Assembly (NCBI RefSeq): GCF_918797505.1
Contig: NC_092800.1
Span: forward strand, 1,798,001-1,862,000
Length of the DNA: 64,000 nucleotides
Source: Bemisia tabaci
Lineage: Eukaryota; Arthropoda; Insecta; Hemiptera; Aleyrodidae
Reading direction: 5' to 3'
How positions within the stretch are numbered: the stretch's first letter is position 1; each line of letters starts with the position of its first letter. This document shows positions 1-11,189 of this stretch, piece after piece. The translations under genes and the position numbers were made by a program. A model generated the notes under the pieces. That model was not told the origin of the DNA and did not search any database. It worked only from the letters and a program-made list of their open reading frames with translations.

Positions 1-94
1 TTTTGATGGCTAGCTTTGATAGTGTGACATAGGCTTATCAGCTTATTCCATGTCATCAATTTTCAGGTGAAAGCCTGACGCTGCATAGGAAAGA

Positions 95-215
95 AACCTG
101 ATGGTGACTGATGCGTTGAGCGATTGGTTCACGATCCGAACCGAGTTTGCAAAAACTCGTCTGGCAAAGTACTCACCCCGGCATTCATCAGCCATCATTT
201 GACGTCATGTGATGT
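95..215 (+). repeat. Dispersed repeat X, copy 1
   Basis: This diverged block is one of three in the window; the others are at 515-670 and 45697-45880. They share the order ACTGAT, then GTTGAGC-ATYGG or a close variant, a CAAA word, a CCACCC or CACCCC word and a CATCA-rich end. No coding frame is seen. The class of element is not recognised. Confidence 0.5.
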
Positions 216-514
216 TTATGCAATATCACACGTTCCAAATTGGGGGAAGCATAGGCCGTTGTGACGCCATTATAAGATGGCAGTTTCCACTTAAACCCAT
301 GTATGTGCATTATAGATCGTTAACTCTGCAAATAATTGTTTAACACAGAGACCAAAGAAAATATATTTCAGAGACCTCCTCCTACTTTCCTTCATAAATT
401 GTGTGTGTAAGTTGCTTTTACGGCGCGCTAGGGCGCTCTGCAACGCCTACCCGCCACAGGAATCTGTCACGGTAGAGATCCTCCGGAAGCTTTCAAAAGT
501 TACTTTCGAAAATT
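216..514. other. No feature recognised
   Basis: Mixed AT-rich DNA with a short GC-richer stretch near 420-460. No ORF, repeat family or RNA gene was recognised here. Confidence 0.5.
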
Positions 515-670
515 AGCGCTCGGATTCGCTTTAATGATGACTGATCACCAAAAAGTTGAGCAATCGGCTCAGGATTCTTAACTTAATCTGCAAAAATCCG
601 CCTACAAAAAATTGCCCACCCGACTTTCATCAATCATCAGTTAGCGAATTTTATTTGATTTTTTGCGCAA
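515..670 (+). repeat. Dispersed repeat X, copy 2
   Basis: This is the best match to the copy at 45697-45880. Both read GCTC-GATTC, TAATGAT, GAGTTGAGCAATC or a close form, then a CCCACC word, and both end near a CAACAAGTT word. Divergence is high, so the element is old. Confidence 0.55.
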
Positions 671-814
671 CAAGTTTCTCGATAACCATCTTTGGCGAAA
701 AGAGAGCCAGCTTACGAACTTGATTTACACCTCACCCGATCACATTGCTTCGATTTCCAGTATACGATCTCTAATATACATTCACTCCGTTGCAGGGTCG
801 CTTATATGAACTAT

Positions 815-872
815 TCTTTGCAATTAGAAACTACAATTTCTGCATACGTTGTTTCTAAACTGAGTCAGATGC
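815..872 (-). repeat. Short dispersed repeat with TTTGCAATTAG core
   Basis: The block joins a TTGCAATTAG-like word to GTTTCTAAACTGAGTC. The same pair of words, in varying order and strand, recurs near 5790-5845, 10470-10545, 11135-11165, 45405-45447 and 54110-54290. It abuts the foldback starting at 882. Element class unknown. Confidence 0.5.
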
Positions 873-881
873 TGTAGTTTT

Positions 882-1438
882 CAATGGACCACCAGATAAG
901 GTACGAATTTCAGCATTCTGATACATGTTTCTTAACCAAAATTTTACGTAAAACACGATGCACACAACGAAAATTACCGAAATTAACTCCTTACGAAGAT
1001 ATTTAATGATTCTTAATGCGTGAATTCAAACCACCCGCTCATGAAAACACAATGCTCTACGTGATTCACATCGCGCGCTAAACGTTATCATGACAGTCTC
1101 TGCGATATAAAAATCTGGCAACCTTAATCTTGACGCTTTGGCTCAGTTATAGCAAATTGCTAATAGTTTGAACAACACATGATGGGAAATGAACATTGCT
1201 CGATTGAGAAGCTTGCTGAAACCGTTGTAGTGGGCGATTTGACTCACGTAGAGTTTTGAGTTTCTTGTGAGCGGGCAGTTCAAATTCCTCGTAACCAATG
1301 TGAAATAAAAACGTTAATATCTTCGTTAGGAGTTGGTTTCCGTAATTTTCGTTGTGTGAATCGTTTTCCACGTGAAATTCTGGTTAAGAAACATGTATCA
1401 GATCGCTTAAATTCGTACCTTGTCTAGTGATCCATTGC
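882..1438. mobile_element. Foldback element (~557 bp)
   Basis: Two long inverted arms run from about 882-1085 and 1225-1438. The left start CAATGGACCACCAGATAAGG pairs with the right end, whose reverse complement reads CAATGGATCACTAGACAAGG. Pairing continues through CATGTTTCTTAACCA, AACGAAAATTAC and CTACGTGA words for about 200 bp at roughly 75-80% identity. The loop is about 140 bp. No target duplication was found. The 74-codon minus-strand frame at 1147-1371 lies in the right arm and loop and is considered chance. Confidence 0.7.
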
Positions 1439-2036
1439 AAAATGAAGTCCAAATATATGGAATTCACAGATTTGTCTGCTTAAGGGGAATTTTTTCTTCC
1501 GTGTGGTAAGCTAGAGAGTGGAGAGAATTCCGGCAACCACTGCTCGAGGCGCGAAGCGATGACCCCCGAAAAAGAGTCTCGTCCCCCCCCCCCTTTTCGC
1601 CGGGCGCGAGGCGTAATGAAATTCCAGACGCACATGAAAGTAGGGCCGCGCGACATTTTTCAGCGTGACAGCCGCAAGTTTGAGGTTATATTATGTCTCT
1701 GTCACCGTTGCTCTTTACGCCCTTTTACGCTCGTTCCGCATTGCTGCGTAGCGAACCCGCCCAACTTCGTTGAAACCGAGTCTTGCCCTCCCCCCCCCCT
1801 CTAATTCACCGCCACCCCCCCCGGACCATGACCCTCTCCTCGCCAACTCGAGAACAATTAAAATCACCGCTGAGCCTGTGCGAGTTTTAAAACATGACGT
1901 ACTCACTCTTTGAGAGGGCATTGCCTTTTTGCCTTGCTTAGGGAGAGCGTAGGAGCATTCGAATGTCACCAAATTTCGTCTCGTAAGTGACACTTTTTCC
2001 GGAAAAGCTATAAATATTCTGTGCGAGCTGTAAAAA
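1439..2036. other. Unassigned DNA with C-rich runs
   Basis: Contains C homopolymers near 1585-1594, 1790-1799 and 1815-1821. The short frames on both strands (1559-1804, 1715-1993) arise from this C/G-rich low complexity and show no protein features. Confidence 0.5.
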
Positions 2037-2219
2037 CACTGAAAAAAAAGTAAAATTTACCATTCCTTCACGCTGTATTTCACACAGCGTCAATTCAGAG
2101 TCAATTCTACCAGGAGAAAGGTAAACGTCAACCTATCTTCTGGCAGAATTGACTTTTAATTCTCGCTGTGTAAAATACAGCGTGAAGGAATAGTAAATTC
2201 TACCAATCTTTTTTTCAGT
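2037..2219. mobile_element. MITE family A, copy 1 (Tc1/mariner-like ends)
   Basis: About 183 bp, palindromic. It opens CACTGAAAAAAAAG and closes CTTTTTTTCAGT. Inside each end lies a hairpin-forming word TTACCATTCCTTCACGCTGT and its complement. The centre carries GGCAGAATTGAC, seen in all A copies. No coding capacity. Confidence 0.85.
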
Positions 2220-2800
2220 AAAATTACGGGCTCACTCTTTGAGAGGACATTTCCTTCTTGCTTTGCATAGAAAAAACCCCGTGTAAGGATTGGAATATCG
2301 CCGAATTTTGTCTTGAAAAAGATACTGTTTCTGGAGAAACTCTGGGCATTCTTCCATAAAATTTTTAGTAATACGTGATGAAATCTCGGGAAAAAGTATG
2401 TAAACTATTCAGGGATTATTCAGGACTACTTCTGTAACTATTCAGGGACGTTTATATTTGCTGGAATCTCGATTTTTTTCGGATGAAAATTTGATAATGT
2501 CCGATGATTCATACCGTGTTTTTGTAGTTACCGGATGCAGTTTCTAGATAAATGCTCTGAAATTCATCTGAATGCACCGCTTTACTCAGATACTTTGCGT
2601 CCTTAAAAAACCTCTTTTTGGTGAGCCTCATCCTCTTTACACTCTCCTCAAATTGTCATTTGATGTGTTTGGTGATTAAATTTTGCCTAGTATCACTTAA
2701 AAATAAGGACTGGTTGTTAAATATTCTTAAAACTCAGCGATATCTGGTCATAAATAGTTTTGGTAAGCTTTTCCGGTCGAATACCACAGTGTGCGGCGTG
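2220..2800. other. No feature recognised
   Basis: AT-rich DNA. It includes a 64-codon frame at 2618-2812 without recognisable features, whose C-terminus runs into the K element. Confidence 0.4.
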
Positions 2801-2917
2801 CTGCCAGCGTGACATGCGCACTGACGCCTACAAACTAAACTGGATACTTCACGCATTGCGCAATGCGTGAAGTATCCCTGTTAGGTTTGTAGGCGCCAAT
2901 GCGCGTGTCGCGCTGGT
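2801..2917. mobile_element. Palindromic MITE family K, copy 1
   Basis: A near-perfect palindrome. The centre is CGCATTGCGCAATGCG, flanked by GGATACTTCA/TGAAGTATCC, then CGCCTACAAAC and its complement, and outer CTGCCAGCG/CGCTGG ends. Other copies are at 12570-12690 and 57561-57690. No target duplication could be fixed. Confidence 0.8.
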
Positions 2918-3462
2918 CGCCTACATGACTTAAATAAGACCTAGGCGAGGCCCTTCGAAGGCGCGAAGCATACACAGGGTGCTGGGTCGTGTAAGAGTCA
3001 TGGTGCGCTTTGCCTTCTTAACGATGTAATCAGTTCGTTATAAACTTTCTCACAATGGGTAGCATGTTTTGCGTGAAAACCTTATTGCTTAACATTCTCT
3101 ACGGTACTTATATAATCCAAAGACTCACACGCAAAAATCTCCTTCAGTTAGGCGTGTATGCAACCCCACGACCGTCGTGTTCGAATAGTTGCTGCTCGTA
3201 ACTTTGCCATATTAGGTTGAATAAAACCATGCTGAAATCGTAAAATTTCCTGAAATCACGAAATTTCATCAAATCTTTGGTTGTGGACGCCTTGATAATC
3301 GATCTTATTTCATAGGTTTGAATGCCGTATCAACTGATTCATCGCTATACACACCACTTCACTGATAGAGGTACGTTCTTACGCCAGGAGAGCGGCAAAA
3401 CTAGGCAAAAATAGTGACTTTATATTTTGGAAAATGTAGTCCAATTTTACCGCCGACGCAGG
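2918..3462. other. No feature recognised
   Basis: No repeat or gene was recognised. Mixed composition, no frame over 60 codons until 3414. Confidence 0.4.
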
Positions 3463-3676
3463 TTTTTGGTTTTGCTCGTCTAATCATCGTTTTTTGGACA
3501 AAGGAACGTAACTCCGATCCAAGCTTGCAAAATTGGCTGAAACAAGTTCATTTCTCACAAAAATGTAGTCGTGCAATTTTCGTCCAAATTTTATCTAATC
3601 ATAGCATAAGATCAGCGGAAAAATCGGTACAATTTTCAGTTAGAGATGCCCAAGATTCTCCTAGTAAAAATGCAGC
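3463..3676 (+). repeat. Partial copy of repeat family L/M
   Basis: GGACAAAGGAACGTAACYCC followed by AAGSTTGCAAAATT matches the block at 57110-57180. The end, with CCAAGATTCTCCTAGTAAAA, resembles the terminus of the L hairpin near 57500-57528 and the fragment at 11035-11120. The overlapping 103-codon frame (3414-3725) is therefore repeat-derived. Confidence 0.55.
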
Positions 3677-3800
3677 ATATCGACGGCGTAAGTCCACAAT
3701 CAGATATCTTGCTCGCGGTGTCTGAAAATTTCCGCCTCTATGTTATTTTTTTAAAGAAGAACAAATTGACACCATTCCTTGAAGTTTCAACATTTCAATG
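3661..3800 (+). repeat. Repeat family C, partial copy 1
   Basis: CATATCGACGGCGTAAGTCC, then a GTCTGAAAAT word and TTATTTTTTTAAAGRAGAAC, match the fuller copy at 17290-17570. It is cut off near the CCTTGAAG word. Non-coding. Confidence 0.65.
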
Positions 3801-3846
3801 GATTGCGTTTTGCAAAAATGAACCAAGAGCCTTCCAATGTCGCTAA

Positions 3847-4310
3847 GATTGTGCAAAATTTTTTACCAAGCAAATATAAACTAATCATCTATACAAGTTT
3901 AATCTTTATTCTGAATAGACTATAAATTCAAGACAAAAATTACGTCTGTTTTAATGTTTTGCATAATTCCAGTAATTTCATTGCGAATATTGTAAGTTGC
4001 ACAATCCTAGCAACACTGGAATGCTCTTGGTCCCTTTCTGTAACCTACAATCCAAATCTGCCGTGCAACGCAAAAACGTCGTAAACGCCATTTTAATTTT
4101 TTTTGGAAACAACGTATCATAGCAGAAAAACTTGTGTACCTTGGGACCATGTTTTTACAGAATTTTTTCGCAAATTCTATCAAGGACTTAACTTTAAAAT
4201 TTGAGGTGCACGGGTAAAACGGTTTTTATGTTATAAAGTGGTAAGTTCCAAAAAACGAGGTAAAATCTTTGTGGATTTACGGCGTTCTTGTTTAGCATGG
4301 CAGAAATATA
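3847..4310. other. No feature recognised
   Basis: AT-rich. A GCAACACTGGAATGCTC word near 4011 and TTTTGCATAATTCCAG near 3957 hint at decayed L/M family sequence, but I could not define an element. Confidence 0.35.
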
Positions 4311-4379
4311 GTTACGTTCTTTCATGAAGTAACGACGTAATGAGCGATCGAGTTAGACAAGAACCAGTAAGAAGCGTTC

Positions 4380-4790
4380 TGACGAGGCCGAGAGCGAGGA
4401 AATCTCGGGGATGGAATCGATTCGTTGCGATTTTCAATTGACTCTGGGAGGAGGGCACTTGAGGCCACTTGCCCATCGGCGCGGCGCGACGTGCGGAAAC
4501 CTCGCGGAGCGTAAAATTGATTCGGGACTCCGTAAAGCCACCGCGCGTTGCCACAGCGCACACCCAGTGAAGACCCGCCCCGAAAAATCCCCCCGCCAAC
4601 GATCCAAGTTTTTCGGCAATTTTCCCCGCGCCGGGTCCCTCCCGTGGGAGCGCTTGCGAAATATTTGCGGACCGAAAGGGACTGGGCCTCCTCTGCCGAA
4701 TGGTCGGTTATTTGAGCCCTCCGAAGGGTCTGTTCTGCTTTGTAACGGAATAGGGTGGGAACGACAAAGTAGTGCTTCCATTTTTTCCCC
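4380..4790. other. GC-rich island 1
   Basis: A ~400-bp GC-rich block in AT-rich surroundings. Long frames overlap on both strands (4411-4809 plus; 4312-4599, 4322-4816 and 4434-4904 minus). All lack recognisable domains, and simultaneous openness in several frames is expected from low stop-codon density. Could be a regulatory island or part of an unrecognised repeat. Confidence 0.4.
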
Positions 4791-4794
4791 AATT

Positions 4795-5165
4795 TCTTCC
4801 ACTCCATGACCGTCAAAAGTTCTGGGATTTTTTTTAGATTGTATCAAAAGCTCCAAGAAAGTTCCGGATAATGCAAAAGATCCGGAACATCTCGGAAATT
4901 TCAAAAGTTTCGGGAAAAATTCAGGATTATCACATTATTTCCGAAATGTGGTACTCGATAAAAGTTCCGGGATTCGGAATTTTTTTTGTTCCAATTTCTC
5001 CCCCTCCATGACCGTCAAAAGTTCCGGGATTTTTTTTAGATTGTATCAAAAGTTACAAGAAAGCTCCGGAAAATGCAAATGATCCGGAAAATCTCGAGAA
5101 TTTCAAAAGATCTGGGAAAATTTTGTGAAAATCACAAAAGTTCCAAAATTTAGTACTCGCTCCGG
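4795..5165 (+). repeat. Repeat family O, tandem pair
   Basis: Two units about 202 bp apart each begin CCATGACCGTCAAAAGTT and continue GGGATTTTTTTTAGATTGTA. A third, more diverged unit lies at 54715-54805. The units are rich in CCGGAA/TTCCGG words. Non-coding. Confidence 0.75.
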
Positions 5166-6305
5166 AAAATGGGACCTCTGCGACAATAATCTCTTCAGAA
5201 TTTCACCAATCAAATTGAAACGAATTGAGCCAAATTTGCGAATAAGGGCTGTTTCTAGGCCTACCCTGAATTTCTTTAATTTTACAATTATTTTATGGAA
5301 TTTATCATGTCGTGGTCGTTTCTGGTCTCTTTTCAGGTCATGCCGGATTAAAAATGGGTCTGAAGGTTAAATTTTGAAAAGAGAGAAATGCTGGTTTGCG
5401 TTCGAAAATCGAAAAATCTGCATTTTTCGCCAATGTGGGCCTCCAGACTCATGTTTAGGCCAATATAAGATGCAAAAAGAAATAAACAATGACTAAATTA
5501 TTATGCATTCTGTAAACAATAAACCTTCAACTAGCAAAAATTCATTCCGTTGAGAGGAAATTTAGCGAAAATGGGGCCAAAAACGGTCATTTATGTACCC
5601 ATCCTTCGACCTTATTGAAAATATGAGAGTTGTTTAAGTGCAGTGTGAAATGGACAAAAAGATAACGTCCAAACAGGAAAAATACGCATTTTATTTTTTC
5701 TTGAAAATTCTACGAAGAAGACGAATCACACAAAGGAAAGTTTAAAATAAAATTTTAAAAGTATTTTGATCTCAGGCTAAATGGACCGAATTTTGCAATT
5801 AGGAACGAAAGCGAAACTTCACAGACTCAGTTTAGAAACAAGGCATGTTAATGGTAAAAGAAGATATTACGGATGAGAGAAAACTTGGTTCCATTCCACT
5901 GTACTTGATCCAAGAAAGGAGGAGCAATTATTTTGATTTTCTCGCACTATTAGGCAACTGATGGCCCAACCGCGAAGCCGAAGCCTCAGTCCAATAGATT
6001 GGCAACAGATACCGGTAACGAGCCTCAATAAATATCCTCTGTGATACGAGATCTCTAGAAATTGACCGCATTCCAAGGGCCTATCACAGCCCCTCTTTTG
6101 ATCTTGTAGCAATAATAACTGTCTCGAGTCTCACGCTTCAGATCTTTCGTGGTCAGACTCCTCAAGTTGGAAAGAGCCTCACCAAGACACATCGGTCCTA
6201 CACAGTTTGTTACGCGCTGAAAAGTCTTGGAAAATGTTTGATTTTGAAACCACGGATCTCGGTTTCAATATTTGGGGAAATTCGGCGCGTTGCGAAGGGA
6301 ACACT
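5166..6305. other. Mostly unassigned; decayed repeat words
   Basis: The word TTTTGCAATTAGGAACGAAA near 5791 plus ACTCAGTTTAGAAAC belongs to the dispersed repeat also seen at 815-872. An 81-codon minus-strand frame at 5867-6112 has no recognisable feature. An acceptor-like CTCTTTTCAG at 5327-5336 is not followed by an open frame worth calling. Confidence 0.4.
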
Positions 6306-6460
6306 ATTTCACGCAGCGTCAATTCAGGATCAATTTTCATACGAGTAACCATTCCTCTGGCAGAATCGACTTGAAGATTGGTAGAATTTACCATTCCTTC
6401 AAGCTGTATGAAATACAGCGTGAAGGAATGGTAAATTTTACCAATCTATTTTTTTCAGTG
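6306..6460. mobile_element. MITE family A, copy 2 (truncated)
   Basis: The right part is intact: a subterminal hairpin at 6376-6446 (AGAATTTACCATTCCTTCAA with its complement) and the end TTTTTTTCAGTG. The left terminus is lost and the sequence starts within the TTTCACGCAGCGTC word. It corresponds to the reverse of the left half of the copy at 40008. Confidence 0.75.
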
Positions 6461-7388
6461 AAGTTATAATGTTTGAAGTTAAAAATAAATCTCTTTCCGC
6501 CTTCAATTTAGTTGAACGCAACCTTGCTTGAACTACAGTAATGTTAAAATAGTTGCTTCCACCGTGTTGGTGATGTTGGTGGATTGCTCACCGCAGGGTC
6601 ATCATTGGGACTCAACCCGTAGTCTAGGGGTTTGGTGAATCCGGCGAGAAGTTCTGTGATTGGTCTGCACTGGTAGACGGGTTTGTCACTCCACTGATGA
6701 CGCCGATGTTATTCGATTTCATCGGATTCATGGCGATCGGATTGAATTAGTGAAAAAATTCGCTTTTTAATCGTGGAAACAGCTTGAACCATGGTGTCTG
6801 CAACTCTTGACCATGCTAATTCCTTGATTTTCCCCAGATTTTCTCGGATTTTCAGGAGCTTATCCCCCGATGAGAAACCAAAGTTTTCCCATTATTTCAG
6901 GATTTTCTTGACAAAAACTGTGTAACCAACCGAAGTTCAAGATGTAAATTTCGATTTTCTCATATTTTGGATGATTATGTATTTTGGCGTCCATTCGAAT
7001 TTTAATTTCGAAGGCCTTTTTTCGTCTGCTCAGTGAATGCCTCTCCTTTACAAGGTGGTGAAATAGTGCTGGGTCCACACTATTTTGCGAGGAAAACAAG
7101 GCCAGAAAAGTTAAAAAATGTCAATTGGAGTAGAAAATTTGAGCTCTGATGCATATTCAACTCAGGCAGATACATTAGGCTATTGGCATTGTTTTCTCCA
7201 CAAAATAGTTCAAACCTACCTATATTTTACCACCTTGTTACAAACAGTTCGTGCAGAATTTTTTCGTGTTTTTAATTTCCTTCCTATTTTTTTGACGATT
7301 TGAAGATTCACGAGGTAAATAATGGCGGCTCAGATGCAATAACACGAACCCTAAAGTGGTCTCCAAAGGGTAGAAGAAAAGAGTCCCG
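6461..7388. other. No feature recognised
   Basis: ATTTTACCACCTTGTTACA at 7219-7237 recurs near 20893-20911, a small shared repeat. No gene or element boundary was found. Confidence 0.4.
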
Positions 7389-7709
7389 CACTGAAAAAAA
7401 TGGTATGCTGTTTTAGCACCTAGGATGTCAGAAACGTGTCTGAAAAAATAGTATGTTGTTCTAGCACCTAGGATGTCAAAAACGTGTCTGGTGATTCTCA
7501 GATGTTACATATTGACTGCCCTCGCAGTTGAATTTGCATTCATAGGATGGATTTGGATTCATAGGATGTATAGTTAACTGCGAGGGCAGTACAGGCAGCA
7601 TCTTGGGATCATCAGACACATTTTTGACATCCTAGGTGCTATTATTACAGAAGAAACAGCTGCATACTACAGGCACAGGGCTAGGTACAGCATATTATTT
7701 TTTCCATTG
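7389..7709. mobile_element. MITE family E (CACTG ends)
   Basis: About 321 bp, with an imperfect palindrome. The left end is CACTGAAAAAAATGGTATGC and the right end reads GCATATTATTTTTTCCATTG. TAGCACCTAGGATGTC occurs twice near the left end (an internal ~50-bp duplication) and once inverted near the right. Central GACTGCCCTCGCAGTT pairs with AACTGCGAGGGCAGT. Non-coding. Confidence 0.75.
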
Positions 7710-7809
7710 CGGTTTCAGGAACAGATTCCGTGATTTCTCCCTCATTCTCCCTGAAATTTTTGATTTCCTGATGAGACCCCAGTTTTCCCAGTCCTAGGCA
7801 GCAAGGCTT

Positions 7810-8560
7810 AAATGCGTCCAAATTCTTTGCCTCCCAGCATCTCACCTCTGGTCCAGCCTCCCCGATGGCAACCCCTTGAGAAGGCGAGTCGCCGAAGAAC
7901 CGAGGGGGCGGACCGACCCCAAGCCCTCCCCCTCCCCCTCCCCGGCGGCCAAGTGGTTTCCGTTCGGGGCGGAAGCGTGTCCTCGGCTGGAAGAGCGCGG
8001 GCGGGGGCATCCGCCGGAGCCATTGCCAAAACTTTTAAAAATGACTGAGTCCCGGAAGCGCCTCGTGAAGGATCTTATGAGCTCTAACTGCTTAATTTAT
8101 GAGCATCCCCCCCCCCCCCCCACTCTCGCCGTGACCCGCTGATCCCCCCGCCCCCGCCGCGCCGTTTTCCTTGACTTGTCTTCAGCCCGTTTTAATTGAG
8201 TGCCGTCCCTTAATTTATTATTCCGGAATGAGCGACGGCGACGTTGCCAATCCGCACCGAAAATCGGGGATTTAAAGTGGATAGGGTGCGGGTTTTAAAG
8301 AAGGATTGGCAAGGCGGCTCCGTGTTTGCTTGATTTAGTTATCGGGCGCGACCATTAAAAGTTTTCCGGGGAATTTCGCCGGGTTCCAGTTCGAGGCGCT
8401 CCTGGAATTTCGTCCGCGGAGGGATTTGTCGGGAGCCGCCCGGGAGATTTTAATGGTCCTGTTTGTTGTCGATAATTCGAGCAGTTGGCTTCGTTACGGC
8501 CGTGGGAATCCCTTAATTGGATCCAAATTGGCTCATCGAGTTCCGGGTCAGTTCTGTCCG
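7810..8560. promoter_or_regulatory. GC-rich island 2, candidate regulatory DNA
   Basis: Non-repetitive by eye and GC-rich. It contains homeodomain-like cores such as TTTAATTGAG, CCTTAATTTATTA, CATTAAAAG, TTTAATGG and CCTTAATTGG in GC-rich context, plus a C run at 8107-8120. Overlapping frames (7681-8142, both strands) lack domains. The regulatory role is inference from composition only. Confidence 0.3.
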
Positions 8561-8819
8561 GGGAAGGTGTGAGTCATGTGGGGGTGCTTTAGGTTACTTC
8601 GGGCCGATGAACTTGCTGGAAAGGAAGAGTATTGCTCTCCGCATAGGAGATTCAGTTTGTTTCATTAAGTGCGAATTTAATTCCAGATACTTGGACGCCC
8701 TTAAGTTCTCGTAATATCGTTAGGGAGCGATCATATTGGTTGAAATGGGTGGTTGGTGGTTACCTTCGACTAGGGTCCTTCAGGGTGCGCAGAAAGAATG
8801 AAGTTATAAATGCTATTCT

Positions 8820-9170
8820 CCGTGGCGGGCCGATTATTTGTTTAAGTGAATTTTTGTTTAAGTCAGGCAGACATAAACGACATAAGTTAAATGGTGGCGT
8901 GTGATCACGCTCCACCAACCATAGGCACAGACACCAGGCACAAGACACTTGTGCCTTTATTGTCAGGTGGAATTCACGACAAGCAAGGGCACAGGGCACC
9001 TCTTGAGTTCTCGGCAGTATGTCATTCATTCCACCGGACAAAACCACGATGAAGCAGCGATAAGACATAGCCGACCAATCACGCTTCGCCATTTAATTTA
9101 TGTCCTTTATATCCGGCTGACAAAGCAAAATTCCAATAATCGGCCCGCAGGCGGCAATTGGCGCCACGTA
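8820..9170. mobile_element. Foldback MITE R (~350 bp)
   Basis: The outer words GGCGGGCCGATTAT and ATAATCGGCCCGC are inverted. GACATAARTTAAATGG recurs inverted inside both arms, and the centre carries CAGGCACAAGACACTTGTGC, itself a hairpin. Both frames (8760-9092 minus, 8949-9242 plus) are shadows of this palindrome. Confidence 0.7.
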
Positions 9171-9677
9171 GTAAGAAAACTTTTTGCTCAAATTTGGGTT
9201 AATTTCATTCATTATATATTGTGCAAAATGTCAATTTTGTGATGAAATTGTGATTCTTAGCTTTAGACCTCGATTTTGCACCAAAAAGCTGATTTTACTC
9301 TGAAATCGTTAGTTTGCGTAAAAAATGCCAAATAACTCAAGTTGCAGACGGTGGACTTTTGCTCTGGGAAAATATAGTTGAAAACAGTAAAAATCATATT
9401 ATACTGAAAATTCCAATCGTGGTGTTTTTACACCTGGTCCTCAGAATTTTTGAGGCTAGCTACAAAGCACCGGTATAAAGAGTCGGAAATGGGTGTAAAT
9501 GAACTGTAGAAAAGTGGCATCGATTGCCACCTCCGGGCCGATCATCGAAAATTTAAAGTAGGACGTCAAGACATCAAAATGCGCATTGCCATTCCTTGTC
9601 GTATCGACATGGATTCAATAATCGGGCCGCTGGGGAGACTAACATTTCAAATTTACATTTTTTTTGACGCACCCTAT
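9171..9677. other. No feature recognised
   Basis: AT-rich. GGGCCGATCATCG and AATAATCGGGCCGC words near 9536 and 9618 echo the R element termini, so decayed R fragments may be present. Confidence 0.35.
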
Positions 9678-9911
9678 CACCGAAAAAAAAAAGTGCTGTA
9701 GTAACATCACGGATGTCAAAAAATTTTCGATAACTCTTGGATGTTGTCATCACTACTCTGGCTGTTAAAGTAACATCCTCGGATGTTTCTTTTACATCCT
9801 TTTATGCTACGTTAACTGCCAGAGTGTTAATAGCAACATCCAAGAGTTGTCGCACACTTTTTTAACAACCGTAACATCCGGGATGTTACTACAGCATCTT
9901 TTTTCTCGGTG
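9678..9911. mobile_element. Palindromic MITE family F, copy 1
   Basis: About 234 bp, TIR CACCGAAAAAAAAAAGTGCTG / complementary CATCTTTTTTCTCGGTG. Inner words TAACATC-CGGATGT, AACTCTTGGATGTTG and CTCTGGCTGTTA are mirrored. A second copy is at 50688-50891. TA dinucleotides lie beside both ends but the exact target could not be fixed. Confidence 0.8.
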
Positions 9912-10009
9912 TAGGATCCCTCTATATCTCTTCATCTTCATTGTATCTAGTTTGATCCATCATCAATTACAATAATCGGTCTTGGTTGGATGCTACAGAG
10001 CATGAGCAT

Positions 10010-10225
10010 GGGGCTGAAACAGGGGCTGAGGATCGTAGCCGGGGCGCATAATTAATTCACTCGGCGGGGATCAAATCTTCGGGTCCTGTTTAGTCCGTTT
10101 ATCGGCCTTTATTGAGGCCGAGATCAATGTTGACTTTACTAATGATAAAACTCCGCCGGCGACTTAATCGCTTTCTCAGATTCCGCCCGTTCGCGGCTGC
10201 CCGCCAGCTCGCTTTTCCTTGACGT
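10010..10225. promoter_or_regulatory. GC-rich island 3 with TAATTA cores
   Basis: GC-rich sequence with GCATAATTAATTCACTCGG and ACTTTACTAATGATAAAAC. No repeat copies were noticed elsewhere. Candidate cis-regulatory DNA by composition only. Confidence 0.25.
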
Positions 10226-10439
10226 CTTGAACAGTAAAACCAGGTTTTTCCACGCTGAGTATAGATTTCCTTGCGAGATTTTTGGCAACATCGGACGCTC
10301 TGTTGCCTTTTTCCACCGAAAAGCTGGGTGTTTAATGGGTGTCTTCATAAATTTTGTGAGAACACAAAGAGAAGTTGTTTTTTCCGGGAAATGGCTCTAT
10401 GAAGGAATGGAGAAAGTCTGAAATATCAGTCTTAAAGGG

Positions 10440-11034
10440 AGCGTTCATAAATGGACTCCATTTTGCAATTAGGAACTACAAATTCCGGCCCGGTTTAAAA
10501 ACAACGTATGTGCCATTAGTTTCCCTATGCCCCTAAGTGTTTATTCAGATGAGCCAGAATGTATAGCTCCAAATTGCCAAATGCAGTCAAAATTACGTGA
10601 CGCTCCAGGGAAAAGGGGTATAGACGTGCGTTACGCAGCGTTACAGGGGAAAGGACAGTACCAGCGTCATGTTATACTTTTTATCGGTAAAAAACACTAC
10701 AAATTGAAAATATGTCATCCTTATATCTTCGGTGTAATTTATCACACTATCGTTAAAACTACTTCAAATTTTATCGAGCCTTATATTCAACAGTTTCCCA
10801 CGATTTTTTAGGATTTTACGGGGTGAGAGGGGGCCAAACCAGTCAAGCGTTTATGGTCCGGGGTTACGTTACGACGTATTACGAGGGAGGAAAGGGGTCA
10901 AACATGCCAAAAAAGTGCGTCACCGAATTTATGAACGCTCCTGAATCTAAAAACAAGAAAAGCGCAAATGAATTGCTCCACATTTTTGAGCATTTCGCCA
11001 ACCATTCCCATTTTCGCATGAAATTGTGAAAACC
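10440..11034. other. Decayed dispersed repeat region
   Basis: TTTTGCAATTAGGAACTACA at 10473 followed by AACAACGTATGTGCCATTAG is a copy of the dispersed block also at 54240-54290. GTTACG/CGTAAC words (10633, 10864) suggest further unrecognised repeat. Small frames 10527-10811 and 10823-11029 carry no known domain. Confidence 0.4.
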
Positions 11035-11120
11035 CATCCGCCCAAGATTCTCCTGGGGAAAATTCAGTTTGCGAGGGTAAATTTGACAACATAGGTATAG
11101 TTACGCTCTTTTGTGAAGGA
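11035..11120 (+). repeat. Partial copy of repeat L/M end
   Basis: CCAAGATTCTCCTGGGGAAA, then TTTGCGAGGGTAAATTTG and GTTACGCTCT match, in order, the arm of the L hairpin at 57255-57528 (on its complement). Confidence 0.55.
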
Positions 11121-11189
11121 AACTATGTATTGAGCTAAATTTTGCAATTAAAAACCATTATTTTTCGCTCAATTAACAGACATCATACT

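Noticed and set aside
4312..4904. Four overlapping ORFs of 95-164 codons
   Set aside because: Open on both strands in GC-rich DNA at once, which is the signature of low stop density and not of a gene.
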